Assembly: GCA_020438395.1 (NCBI GenBank)
Contig: JAGQUR010000029.1
Span: 1-62,468 of the forward strand
From: Solirubrobacterales bacterium
GTDB taxonomy: Bacteria > Actinomycetota > Thermoleophilia > Solirubrobacterales > 70-9
Direction of reading: 5' to 3'
DNA: 62,468 nucleotides
Numbering within the stretch: the first letter of the stretch is position 1; every line of letters starts with the position of its first letter. The notes below the pieces were generated by a model. The model did not search any database, was not told where the DNA came from, and was given only the letters and a program-made list of their open reading frames with translations. The position numbers were made by a program, and so were the translations under genes. Shown piece after piece: positions 7,738 through 17,200 of this stretch.

Positions 7738-7770
7738 AGCCGGGCATCCGACCATGAAGCCGGGCATCCG
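7733..7770 (+). repeat. 20-bp tandem duplication of the arfB start
   Basis: CATGAAGCCGGGCATCCG occurs at 7733-7750 and again at 7753-7770. The duplication repeats the arfB initiation codon and first six codons 20 bases apart, so the first copy is out of frame with arfB. Confidence 0.9.
7734..7757 (+). CDS. 7-residue minigene MKPGIRP preceding arfB
   Basis: The first copy of the duplicated start reads MKPGIRP and stops at TGA 7755-7757. Its ATG overlaps the upstream TSUP stop (ATGA) and its stop overlaps the arfB ATG (ATGA). It could be a coupling leader or simply a by-product of slippage; translation is not proven. Confidence 0.35.
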   Translation: MKPGIRP

Positions 7771-8167
7771 CCCCCGTGGCGGGCCGTTCATCCCGGTCAG
7801 CGAAATCACCCTCCGCGCATCCAGATCTTCAGGTCCCGGGGGCCAGCACGCCAACGTCACAGCCTCCCGGATCGAGGCCGTCTTCGAGGTCAGGGACTCG
7901 CTCGCCCTCAACGACTCCCAGAAGGCCCGCATCACCCGCAAGCTTGGTTCCGTGGTGACCGCGGTCAGCCAGGACGCACGTTCCCAGACCCGCAACCGCG
8001 ACCTCGCCCTTGAGCGCCTGGAATCGAAACTGGCCGGAGCCCTGACCGTACCCCGCCGGCGCCGGCCGACCAAACCAACCCGGGCCTCAAAGCAGAAACG
8101 CCTCGAATCAAAACGCCAACGGTCAGAAACCAAGCGCAACCGCCGACCTCCAAGGGACGATGAGTGA
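7754..8167 (+). CDS. arfB: Alternative ribosome-rescue factor B (peptidyl-tRNA hydrolase)
   Basis: 137 residues. The class-I release-factor-like catalytic loop RSSGPGGQHAN holds the GGQ motif at residues 29-31, which hydrolyses peptidyl-tRNA on ribosomes stalled at mRNA ends. The C-terminal 45 residues are extremely Lys/Arg-rich (PRRRRPTKPTRASKQKR and beyond), as in ArfB/YaeJ proteins whose tail enters the empty mRNA channel. There is no stop-codon-recognition domain, which separates it from RF1/RF2. Start ATG 7754 is the second copy of a duplicated start; the stop overlaps the sbcD start by 8 bases. Confidence 0.93.
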   Translation: MKPGIRPRGGPFIPVSEITLRASRSSGPGGQHANVTASRIEAVFEVRDSLALNDSQKARITRKLGSVVTAVSQDARSQTRNRDLALERLESKLAGALTVPRRRRPTKPTRASKQKRLESKRQRSETKRNRRPPRDDE

Positions 8168-9320
8168 ACCGGTGATCAGAATCCTCCACACCGCCGACTG
8201 GCACCTCGGCCGCGAATTCCACGGCCGCGACCTGACCAGCCTTCACCAGCATTTCTTCGACTGGCTCGCGGCCGAAATCGAATCCCGCGAAATCGACGTC
8301 GTGATCATGGCCGGCGACATCTACGACCGGGCCCTTCCCCCGGTCGACGCGGTGAAGATGCACAACCGGCAGCTTCCGCGGCTGGCCGGTCTGGCTGACC
8401 TGATTCTGGTTACTGGCAACCACGACTCGGTCAACCGCATGGGTTTCGGCCCGATGCTGAGGGAGGGGCTTCACCTGCGCTCCGGAATCGAGGGGCTCGG
8501 CGAACCGGTTCTCATCGAACGGGATTTCCAGCTTGCGATCTATCCGATCCCCTATCTCGACCCGATGACCATGGCCAACGAACTGGACCTGGACGAATCG
8601 ACTCATACGGCCGTTATCGAGGAAGCGGTGCGCCGTTGCCGGGACGACCTGGCGAGTCGCGGAGGGGCCCGTTCGATCGCAGTCGGTCATGCCTTCATCA
8701 CGGGATCCGAAACCAGTGAGTCCGAGCGCAGCATTCAGGTCGGTGGTTCGGAGAGCGTTTCGGCCTCGGTCTTCGATGGATTTGATTACGTGGCTCTGGG
8801 CCATCTTCACCGTCCGCAGGCGGTGGGTGGGCACATCCGTTACGCCGGTTCGCCGATCCCGCTCTCGTACTCCGAGGTGGGCGCGGGCGCTCCGAAGTCG
8901 GTGACCGTCCTTGAGCTCTCCGCTGATGGATCGATCGAACAGGAACAGGTCGAGATCCCGCAGATGGTCGGGATGGCCCGGGTCAGCGCAACCCTCGAGG
9001 AACTGCTCAACAAGGCGGAATTCAAGGACATCGAGGGTGACTGGCTCGAGGTGACACTTACCGACTCGGCCCGCCCCGATCAGCCCATGGACCGTCTGCG
9101 CAGTCGGTTCGAGAACGTCGTCAGTCTGCGCTTTGACGCTCCGATTTCGAGCGCTTCCGAGAGGGAGGCCAGGGAACTCGCCGAAATAGCCGAAGCCGAC
9201 CCGGCTCGTCTTGTTTCCACCTTCCTCGAGGAAGTACGAGGAAGCAAGCCGACCGAGGCGGAGGCGGCCCTGGTCCGGGAAGCCCTCGATTGGAAGTCCG
9301 GCGAGGAGACGGTCTCTTGA
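8160..9320 (+). CDS. sbcD: Exonuclease subunit SbcD (Mre11-like)
   Basis: 386-residue metallophosphoesterase, nuclease subunit of the SbcCD complex that opens DNA hairpins and protein-blocked ends. Motifs in order are ADWHLGR (Asp13, His15), MAGDIYDR, TGNHDSV, GHAFITG and ALGHLHRPQ, forming the two-metal centre, followed by a C-terminal capping/SbcC-binding region. Length is normal. Its start overlaps arfB by 8 bases and its stop overlaps the TTG start of sbcC, so the pair is translationally coupled. Confidence 0.96.
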   Translation: MSEPVIRILHTADWHLGREFHGRDLTSLHQHFFDWLAAEIESREIDVVIMAGDIYDRALPPVDAVKMHNRQLPRLAGLADLILVTGNHDSVNRMGFGPMLREGLHLRSGIEGLGEPVLIERDFQLAIYPIPYLDPMTMANELDLDESTHTAVIEEAVRRCRDDLASRGGARSIAVGHAFITGSETSESERSIQVGGSESVSASVFDGFDYVALGHLHRPQAVGGHIRYAGSPIPLSYSEVGAGAPKSVTVLELSADGSIEQEQVEIPQMVGMARVSATLEELLNKAEFKDIEGDWLEVTLTDSARPDQPMDRLRSRFENVVSLRFDAPISSASEREARELAEIAEADPARLVSTFLEEVRGSKPTEAEAALVREALDWKSGEETVS

Positions 9321-11953
9321 AGGTTCACGCCCTGGAGATCACTGGAATCGGCCCTTACGCCGAAACGGTCGAGATCGACTTCGACAGCCTTGACGAAGTC
9401 GGCATCTATTTGCTGACAGGACCGACCGGCTCGGGGAAGACGACTGTGCTGGACGCGATCTCGTATGCGCTGTTCGGCTCGATCCCAAAGCAAGCGAAGG
9501 GCCATGAAGTGGTCAGCGACCACAGGGAGATTTCGACGACGCCAAGGGTCAAACTTGAAGCGACGATCGGCGGCGAGCGCTATCGGATCACGCGGAGTCC
9601 CGCGCATGAAGCCCCGAAGGTTAAGGGCGAGGGAACGAAGAACGAAGGTCAGTCCCTCACCGTTGAGCGTCGAGACTCCGAAAGCTGGTCGCAGCTGACG
9701 GGCGCCTGGACGGAAGGCAACGACCTGCTTGAGAAACGGGTCGGCATGAACTCCAATCAGTTCAACCAGGTGGTGCTGCTGCCGCAGGGAGAGTTCGCCA
9801 CTTTCCTTCAAGCGAAGGTCGGTGAGCGCAAGGACCTGCTTATGCAGCTTTTCCCGGGAGCTGACCTGGAGTGGCTCGAAAAGTGGATGAAGCAGCGGGC
9901 GCAGGAGGACCGGGAAGCCCGCGACGCCAAGCTCGAGCAGATCCACGACTGCTTCCAGGCCGTGAAGACGACAGCGGAATCGCTCGTCGACGAAGGGGAA
10001 GAGGCACTCCCCCGGATCGGGGAAGCCACCCCCGCCCTGAACTGGATCGAAGACGGCGAAGGGACCCTGGCGAAGAGGCACGAGGAACGAAGAGCCATCC
10101 GGGACGCTGCGGCGAAGGAGCGGGAACAGGCCGACTTGGCGGTCACCCGGCTGAATCAAAAAGTGGAGCGCATCGCAGCACGCAAGGCGGCTGAGGAAGA
10201 GAAAGCTGAACTTGAGAAGAAGGCGGAATGGCGTAAAGGGACCACCGCCGAGATTGCCGCCGCCGAGAAGGCCGCCGGCGTGCGCGGCTACGTCCGGGCG
10301 GCAGCTGAACTGCGAGGCAGCGCAGATTCAGCAAGGACCAAGGTGACTGAGGCAACTCGCGAAATCGCCGCAAACCCTTTGACCACCGATCTCGACTCTG
10401 GCGAATACTCGGAGGCCGCCAAAGAGTTCGGCGAGCGGATCACGACCATCATCAACTTCGAATCCGAACAATTGCCTGAACGCCGACGTCTGACGGCCGC
10501 CGAGGAAGAACTCGAAACCGAAATTCGCGAACTCTCAGACCAGGGTCCCGACAGCAGGATCGGCAAGGCGGAAGCTGATGTCGAACGCGCCGAAGAGAAT
10601 TCGACGCGAGCCACCAGCACCTACGTCCAGATCAGGGAAACACGAACCAGGGGTATGGCAGCTGAGCTCGCCAGTCAGCTGAAAGCCGGTGAACCCTGTG
10701 CCGTCTGCGGATCCACCGAGCATCCATCCCCCGCTCATGGGGAAGGCGAGCAATACACGCACGAGCAGGAAGAGGCCGCCCGGATTCAGGCCGAGGAGGC
10801 CGCCGGCGTGCACGCTGAAACTTTGACCGAAGCGAATCGGATCAGAACCCAAGTGGAGGCAAGAAGGGCTGCCGCCACCGCAGAACTGGATACGACCCGC
10901 AAGTCCCTCAAGAGCCTGGCGGCGAAGGAGGCTGACCTGGCTGGTCGGGCAGCGAGCGTGGCCGAGCGTCGCGAAGAGCTCGAGGCCGCGGTAAACCTGC
11001 TGACCGGTTTCTCCGATGCCTCCAAGACCGCGAACGACGCCGGGGATGCGGCAGTGAAGGCCGAGGCGAACGCCGGTTCAGAGGCCACGAAGGCCGGATT
11101 TGGTTCGCTTGAGGAAGCCAGGGAAGCCAGCCGGGACGAAGCGACCCTGACCCGCCTGAAGAGTGAACTTTCTGACCACGACGAGCGAGTGGCGCTGGTC
11201 AGGAAGCAACTTGAAGTCGATCTCGTTGGGGTGGACCCGAAGGAGAAGGTCGATCTGGCACCGGCAACCGAAGCAGCAGCCCGAGCGGCAGCCAAGTACG
11301 AGGAAGAGAGCGAAGCGGCAGGAGTCGCCGAGAACCGTCTGACCACCTTCCGCAAGGAGACATCGCCCGTGGCCGGCTACTACGAAGAGCTTGGACCGCT
11401 CCGTGAAGCAGCGAGCTGTTCCAGCGAAATGTGGCGGAAGACCAACGGTGACAATTCAAAGAAGATGAATCTCTCGATCTTCGTCCTGGCGACCAGGCTG
11501 AGACAGGTGATCGACGCGGCGAACATACATCTGCAGGGCATGTCAGACCAGAGGTACGAGCTGGCCTATACCGGCGACCTCGAAGGGCATGGTGCCGCTT
11601 CGGGACTCGGGATCGAGGTGTTCGACGCCTACACCTCCGAGAGCCGCCCCACGTCGACGCTCTCCGGCGGCGAAACGTTCTATGCGTCGCTCGCCCTTGC
11701 GCTCGGGCTTGCCGAGATCGTCAAGAGAGAATCGGGCGGCAAGCGATTGGAAACGCTCTTCATCGACGAAGGATTCGGTTCGCTTGACCCGGAGAGCCTC
11801 GACAACGTCATGGATGTCATCGATTCCCTGCGAGAGGGGGGCCGCTCGGTCGGACTGGTGAGCCATGTCGAGGAACTGAAGAACCGAATCGCCGCGAAGA
11901 TCGTGGTCACTCCGAGCCGAGACGGGTCCACGCTCGAAGTGATCAACGGCTGA
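9317..11953 (+). CDS. sbcC: Exonuclease subunit SbcC (Rad50-like ATPase)
   Basis: 878-residue SMC-like ATPase that pairs with SbcD. Walker A GPTGSGKTT is at residues 35-43; long Ala/Glu/Lys/Arg-rich coiled coils flank a zinc hook CAVC (Cys461, Cys464); the ABC signature LSGGETF (about 781-787) and Walker B LFIDEGFGSLD (about 815) close the ATP-binding fold. I start at TTG 9317 (KVHALEITG next), which overlaps the sbcD stop as TTGA and has GAGGAG about 8 bases upstream. Length is within the family's usual range. It is the end of the overlapping chain that starts at 6923. Confidence 0.95.
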   Translation: MKVHALEITGIGPYAETVEIDFDSLDEVGIYLLTGPTGSGKTTVLDAISYALFGSIPKQAKGHEVVSDHREISTTPRVKLEATIGGERYRITRSPAHEAPKVKGEGTKNEGQSLTVERRDSESWSQLTGAWTEGNDLLEKRVGMNSNQFNQVVLLPQGEFATFLQAKVGERKDLLMQLFPGADLEWLEKWMKQRAQEDREARDAKLEQIHDCFQAVKTTAESLVDEGEEALPRIGEATPALNWIEDGEGTLAKRHEERRAIRDAAAKEREQADLAVTRLNQKVERIAARKAAEEEKAELEKKAEWRKGTTAEIAAAEKAAGVRGYVRAAAELRGSADSARTKVTEATREIAANPLTTDLDSGEYSEAAKEFGERITTIINFESEQLPERRRLTAAEEELETEIRELSDQGPDSRIGKAEADVERAEENSTRATSTYVQIRETRTRGMAAELASQLKAGEPCAVCGSTEHPSPAHGEGEQYTHEQEEAARIQAEEAAGVHAETLTEANRIRTQVEARRAAATAELDTTRKSLKSLAAKEADLAGRAASVAERREELEAAVNLLTGFSDASKTANDAGDAAVKAEANAGSEATKAGFGSLEEAREASRDEATLTRLKSELSDHDERVALVRKQLEVDLVGVDPKEKVDLAPATEAAARAAAKYEEESEAAGVAENRLTTFRKETSPVAGYYEELGPLREAASCSSEMWRKTNGDNSKKMNLSIFVLATRLRQVIDAANIHLQGMSDQRYELAYTGDLEGHGAASGLGIEVFDAYTSESRPTSTLSGGETFYASLALALGLAEIVKRESGGKRLETLFIDEGFGSLDPESLDNVMDVIDSLREGGRSVGLVSHVEELKNRIAAKIVVTPSRDGSTLEVING

Positions 11954-11990
11954 TTCCGCAACCCCCGCCCGCTTCAGCGTCTGACCTGGG

Positions 11991-12878
11991 TCAGTTCAGG
12001 CCGTGTTCGAGGGCGGTCTTGACCTGGGCGTCGAGGGCGTTCAGACGGTAGAGGGCGATCGCTTCGGCCGATGGGAAATTCCGCAGCCTGAGGGCGTCGG
12101 TTCCGTGGTGACACATCACCGTCGAAAGCAGGGCGTCGCTCTCGGCCTGGTCGAGTGCGGCCCGCTGGCTGGCGGCGGTGATCAGCTCTGACCCGATCTG
12201 CAGGTGCCCGAGCTTGCGGCCCCGGTCGCTCAAGCCGATCTCCGCGCCGTAGGTGAACTCGCCGGTCTTGCCGATGTCATGGACAAGAGCCGCCGCCATC
12301 AGCAGGTCGGAGTTCAGCTTCGGGTGAAGCACACAGGTTTCGGTGACCAGGGTGCCGACCGCGACCGTGTGCTCGGAAAGACCACCGATGTAGGCGTGGT
12401 GGCCGGCCCGGGTGCAGGGCGCGAGACGGAAACCCTCCGCTGTCTCACCGGTGAAGAGAAGGTCCTCGACCACCGCCCGGTAGCCCGGATGGTGAACTTC
12501 GCGGGAAAGGTGTTCGAGGAAGCCCTCAAGCTCTTCGCGGTCCCGGTAGGCGGTGGGCAGGAAATCCGCCGGGTCGATCTCGGCCGGATCGATCTTCTTC
12601 ACGTCCTCGAGCTCGGCCGAAAGCTGGCCGCGGAACTGCTCGACCCGGCCCTTCACGGCGATCACGTCCCCCCGTTCGAAGCCGATCCCGATCCGGTCGG
12701 AGTCACGGAAAATACGGGCCGGGATCGAGCCGGACCGGTCGCGCAGCTCCAGAGCGAGGTAGGCGGATCCGTTCTTCGCGGTGAGCCTGTCCTTGCGCGC
12801 GCAGGCGTAGCGGCCGGTGAAGTTCTGGCCGGGAGTCAGTTCGACCACGGGGGTTCCGTTTCTGGTGCCGGCTTCCAT
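11991..12878 (-). CDS. YhaM-like 3'-5' exoribonuclease (OB fold plus HD domain)
   Basis: 295 residues. The N-terminal part (about 15-105) looks like an OB-fold nucleic-acid-binding domain, with GRYACARKDRLTAKNGS and KGRVEQFRGQLS. The C-terminal part is an HD phosphohydrolase domain with HHAYIGGLSEHTVAVG, ALVHDIGKTGEF and a later MCHHG metal ligand. This order matches YhaM-type exonucleases that trim RNA and single-stranded DNA. I start at the ATG at 12878 with AGGA about 9 bases upstream; longer readings are antisense to the PAC2 gene. Its stop is convergent with sbcC, 37 bases apart. Confidence 0.88.
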   Translation of the reverse strand: MEAGTRNGTPVVELTPGQNFTGRYACARKDRLTAKNGSAYLALELRDRSGSIPARIFRDSDRIGIGFERGDVIAVKGRVEQFRGQLSAELEDVKKIDPAEIDPADFLPTAYRDREELEGFLEHLSREVHHPGYRAVVEDLLFTGETAEGFRLAPCTRAGHHAYIGGLSEHTVAVGTLVTETCVLHPKLNSDLLMAAALVHDIGKTGEFTYGAEIGLSDRGRKLGHLQIGSELITAASQRAALDQAESDALLSTVMCHHGTDALRLRNFPSAEAIALYRLNALDAQVKTALEHGLN

Positions 12879-12914
12879 CGGTTCACATCCTGACCGAAGC
12901 CGCAGACGCGCGAA

Positions 12915-12959
12915 CCGTGGCCGCATGCCACGGGGCCGAGAGGGCGCGTCGGCTACATT
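12915..12959 (+). promoter_or_regulatory. Promoter of the PAC2 gene with 7-bp palindrome
   Basis: TACATT (12954-12959) is 6 bases before the PAC2 ATG. A perfect inverted repeat CCGTGGC-CGCAT-GCCACGG (12915-12933) overlaps the expected -35 region and could be an operator. The arms are short and GC-rich, so chance is possible. Confidence 0.4.
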
Positions 12960-12965
12960 GAACTC

Positions 12966-13829
12966 ATGGACCAACTCCGCTGGGAGATGAACCCGCCGAA
13001 GCTGCGCGACCCGATGATGGTCTGCGCCTTCCGCGGCTGGAACGACGCGGCCAGCGCCGCATCCTCCGCCCTGGAGACCCTGGCCGACTCGCTCGAAGTC
13101 GACGTTCTGGCCGAGGTCGACCCCGAGGATTTCTACGACTTTCAGGCGAATCGCCCGACCATCCGGCTCGAGGAAGGTGCGCATCGCCGGATCGAATGGC
13201 CGTCGAACACCTTCATCGCGGCCCGGGCCCAGGGCGCCGACCGGGACCTGGTCCTGCTCGACGGCACCGAACCGAACCTCAAGTGGCGCACATACTCGGA
13301 GATGGTGGTCCAGGTGGCGGAGCAGCTGGACGTGCAGATGGTGGTCGTGCTCGGCTCGCTGATCGCCGAGGTCGCCCACACCCTGCCGGTCCCGATCACC
13401 GGCGTCTCGACTGATGAAGCGACGGTGCGAAGCCTGGAGCTCGAACGCTCTGATTACGAGGGGCCGACCGGCATCGTCGGCGTGATCCACGACCGCTGCC
13501 GGGCTGCCGGACTGCCGTCGGTCTCGCTCTGGGCTGCCGTGCCCCATTACGTGGCGGCGGTGCCGAACCCAAAGGCTGCCCTCGCACTAAGCGAGAAGCT
13601 CGAGTCGATCACCCGGGTTGCCGCGGACATCTCCGGCCTCGAAGACGAAACCATGAGCTACGAGGAGCAAATCGGCCGCGCTGTCGCCGCCGATCCGGAG
13701 GTCGAGGAGCTGGTCGAACGGATCGAGAACGAGCAGCGTCAGCGTCGCGGACCCGAACTGGATGTCCCGAGCGGGGACGCGCTCGCGATGGAGTTCCAGC
13801 GCTTCCTCAAGAACCGCGACACCGACTGA
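12966..13829 (+). CDS. PAC2-family (proteasome-assembly-chaperone-like) protein
   Basis: 287 residues of the PAC2 superfamily, with the N-terminal signature VCAFRGWNDAASAASSALETL, LVLLDGTEPNLKWR, VVLGSLIAEVAHTLP and PSVSLWAAVPHYVAAVPNPKAALAL. In actinobacteria these proteins are conserved and are related in fold to archaeal/eukaryotic proteasome assembly chaperones; no proteasome gene lies in this window, so the partner is unknown. The C-terminal 50 residues are acidic and helical. It is followed after 3 bases by a GTG-started membrane-anchored protein. Confidence 0.88.
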   Translation: MDQLRWEMNPPKLRDPMMVCAFRGWNDAASAASSALETLADSLEVDVLAEVDPEDFYDFQANRPTIRLEEGAHRRIEWPSNTFIAARAQGADRDLVLLDGTEPNLKWRTYSEMVVQVAEQLDVQMVVVLGSLIAEVAHTLPVPITGVSTDEATVRSLELERSDYEGPTGIVGVIHDRCRAAGLPSVSLWAAVPHYVAAVPNPKAALALSEKLESITRVAADISGLEDETMSYEEQIGRAVAADPEVEELVERIENEQRQRRGPELDVPSGDALAMEFQRFLKNRDTD

Positions 13830-13832
13830 CCG

Positions 13833-14288
13833 GTGGGCTTCATCGTCTCGTCGGTTGCTGGACGAGTCTTCGGGATCATCATCTCGATCGCGATCGGCGG
13901 CGTGATCCTGCTGGTCACCCGCGGCGATGTCGAACAGGAGAAGTCCAGTGAGCAGATCGCAAGGGAGCAGGCCGAGAAGGCAACGACTGTCCTGGGCGAC
14001 GACGCCGATTCGATCGCGGCGGGTGTCGAACTCGCCGACCTGAGAACCAACCTCAAGGTCATCGGGGAATGGCAGCGTTACGGGATCAAGCGGGTCGAGC
14101 CGAACAATGGTGGCTACACAATCGAAACGGCCCTGCCCCCGGGGCAGGCTTCGATCAGGAAGGTGGCTCGGCTCTGCGAGAGGATCCTGGGCGGAGATTC
14201 ACCGTTGGTCGACGCACCGGCCGGACTTCTGGTTTTCGGCACCGGACCGGAGCCGCTCAGCGGCAAGTCCTGCGGACAGGGACCCTGA
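13833..14288 (+). CDS. Membrane-anchored small protein of unknown function
   Basis: 151 residues. One hydrophobic segment (about 5-27, including VFGIIISIAIGGVILLV) followed by a charged helical stretch and a mixed alpha/beta C-terminal region. I do not recognise the family. The C-terminal domain has two Cys (RLCERIL and GKSCGQGP) that could form a disulfide if it faces outward. The GTG start lies 3 bases after the PAC2 stop, so the two are probably translationally coupled. The stop abuts the convergent helicase-nuclease stop with no gap. Confidence 0.7.
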   Translation: MGFIVSSVAGRVFGIIISIAIGGVILLVTRGDVEQEKSSEQIAREQAEKATTVLGDDADSIAAGVELADLRTNLKVIGEWQRYGIKRVEPNNGGYTIETALPPGQASIRKVARLCERILGGDSPLVDAPAGLLVFGTGPEPLSGKSCGQGP

Positions 14289-17200
14289 TCAGGCTTCGGC
14301 GGCCGGGCAGACCAGCCTGAAGTCGCACCAGCCGCAGACCGCCGGCGAGGGACGGGGCTCGAAGTCCTGGCCAAGCACGCCTTCGCCGACCTCCAGCACG
14401 GTCCGTTCGACCCGTTCGCGATCGTCCGGCGAGGACTGGACCTCGACCTTCTCTCCCTCGAGCACGTAGTAGTAGCTGCCGGCTTCCGGTTCGATCCCCC
14501 AGGCCTCCCTCGCACCAAGCCTGTAGAGGGCGAGCTGGATGTCACCGCCGTGGCGGGATGAGTCGATGCGCTGGCCGGTCTTGTAGTCGATCACCTCGAA
14601 CTCACCGTCCGGTTTGCGGTCGACCCGGTCGACCCGGCCGCGCAGGAAATGCGGACCGACCTTGAACTCGAACTGCCGTTCCAGGAAGGCCGGTTCGGAT
14701 TCGGAGGCTTCCTCGCTCCTCCAGTAGGCCCGCATCGCGTCGCGGGCCCGGTCGAGGAACTGGAGCTCGTCGTGGCTGTCGCCGAAGCCGCCGCGCCGCC
14801 AGCCCTCCTCGAGCAGGCTCATCAGCCGGGCCTCGCCATCCGGGACCGGGCGTCCCACATCCAGTTCCAGTTCGTGGAAGCGCTGGAGGACGTTGTGGAT
14901 GACGATGCCGAAACGCATGTTCACCGTTGGCGGGGTCGGTATCCCGAAGACCCGGGCGAACTTGTACTTGAGCGGACAGGTGAGGTACATGTCGAGATCG
15001 GTGGCCGACAGTCGCAGGTCATCTCCCCGGCGGGGAAGAAAGGCGTCGAGCGAGGGTTCGCTGCGCGAGTCGGCCAGTCCCTGCCGCATGCCGCGCTCCC
15101 GTTCCTGGGCGAGCAGGTAGGGGTCGAGCGTCGAGGCGTCGAGTTCGGCCAGCTGCTCCGGAGTCGCGATCTGGGCGAGCAGTCCGTTGACGGCCTCGAT
15201 CGCTTCCTCATCGCTCGACCCGTCGTCGCGCTGGGCCAGGGCCGCGAGCTTGAGCAGCTCCAGGTACCTGGCTACCGCCCGGTTCACGTCGATCGCCGTG
15301 TCGAGCCTTGGTTCGTTGAGTTCCGAGCCGGCCTTCCACGAGGCCTCCATCACTTCGCCGAGCATCGCCCGGTAGGTGGCGGCGACGTCCTCGGCCGGGC
15401 CGAAGAGTTCCTCCTCGTGGATTTCTTCCAGGCCGCCGGTCGCTTCGAGGATCGCGGCGACCGGGTCGGGTTCGACGTCACCGGAACGCGAGAGAACGAC
15501 CTCGTCGCGGGCCGAGGTGAGCGCGGTTGCGATCGCGACCCTCGCGGTCTCCGGTCCACCGGGATGGGTCGGGTCCTCGCCGATGCCCGGTCCGGGGGTG
15601 CGGGTGATTCCGAAAGGCCGCTCCAGGCCGAGCACCCAGATCCGGGTCCACTCTCCGCCCTTCAGCATGTCGAGACCCACCACCGGCACCGCACCCACGC
15701 CAGGCAGGTCAGGGCCGCCGACCGGTTCAAGTCCGCCGTCGGCGAGGGCCTCGAGGAAGACGGTGAACTCCCGGACCGACGCATCCGGGTCCCGCCGGGA
15801 GAAGTCGGTCGCGATCTCGGCCAGGCGCGACAGGCCGAGCAGCCGCTCGGCCGTTTCAGGCCGGGCCGCGAAGAGCCGCTGCCGCCGGAAGCCGATCCGC
15901 TCGATCAGCCGCCTCACATAGGCATCCGGCCGCCGGGTGTTGAGCGCGCCCGATGCCGCCCGGTAGAGGTTGAGGAAGCCTTCGATCCGCTGGCGGGCCT
16001 CCGGCGCCATCTGCGGCGATTCGAGCGAGGCCTCGCAGGCGCTGACCATGTCGAGCTTGCGGCGCTTGGAGATCTGGGTTAGCCGGGCCAGGTCGAGCGA
16101 GCGCAGTTCGGTCGGCGGCCTCATCAGCGCCCGGGTGACTGCCCGGGCGTCGGTCGGGTCGGTCAGGGCCCTCAGCCAGGCGATCGTGTCCCGCACCTCC
16201 GGCTGGCGAAAGAGGGCGGCACCACCTCCGGGCCGGGCCGGAATGCCGCGCTCGGCCAGAGCGCCGACGATCGCCACTCCCTGGGAGTTCACATCCGGCA
16301 CCGCGATCGCCAGTTCTTCGGCGGGCGTCCCGGAGGCAATCTGATGCTCGACCTCGCGGGCCGCGGCCTGGGCCTCGGCCCTCGCCGAAGCGGGCCGCCA
16401 GTAACGGACCGAACCCTCGTCACCACGGGCGTCCCAGGCGCCCTCCGGGAGCGGCCCGCTGCCGAGCGCCGCCCGGGCCGCCTTGATCCGCACCTCGCTC
16501 ATTCGCCAGGCCTCGTCGAGCGTGAACTGGGCGGGGTCGGGGAAGGCGCTGAGGAAGCGCTGCTCGGCCCCGGGTCCGTAGATCGCCCGGGAAGGGTCGA
16601 TCGCCGCGACCACGCTCTCGGGACCGGCCGCGGCCAGCCGTTCGAGCAGCCCGGCCCGGGCGGGATGCAGATCCTCGAGCTCGTCGATCACCAGATGCGG
16701 GAAGCGGCCGATCGCCTCACCGGCGATCGCCGGGTCGGCGAGAAGCTCGGTGGCTATTCGGGGCAGGTCGTTCCGGTCGAGGAGGTCGGCCGCCGCGAGG
16801 ATCCGGTTGTGGATCTGGATCAGTTCGGCCAGCTCGCCGCCGTCGGTTCCTTCCCGCTTTGCCCGGTCGATCCCGATCAGCAGCTCGCGCAGCAGGCCGG
16901 CCGGGTTGCCGCGGATCTCGTGGTGCCGTAGGGGCAGCTCGTCGACCCGGGACAGCAGCATGGCGAGGCGTTCGGCCGCCCCGATCACCTCGAACGAGGG
17001 ACCAAGCCCGGCTTCGATCGGCCGGTGACGGAGGATCTCCTCGGCCAGTCCCTCCCAGGTGAAGACCGAAAGCGCCTCGTAGGGACCGGGCAGGGATTCC
17101 TCGAGGCTCCGCCGGTGGGCGGTGGCGGCACGGTCGGTCGAGGCAATCACCGCGACCCGCGAGGGGTCAAGCGCGGAGCGGGCAGGGTCGTCTTCGCTGG

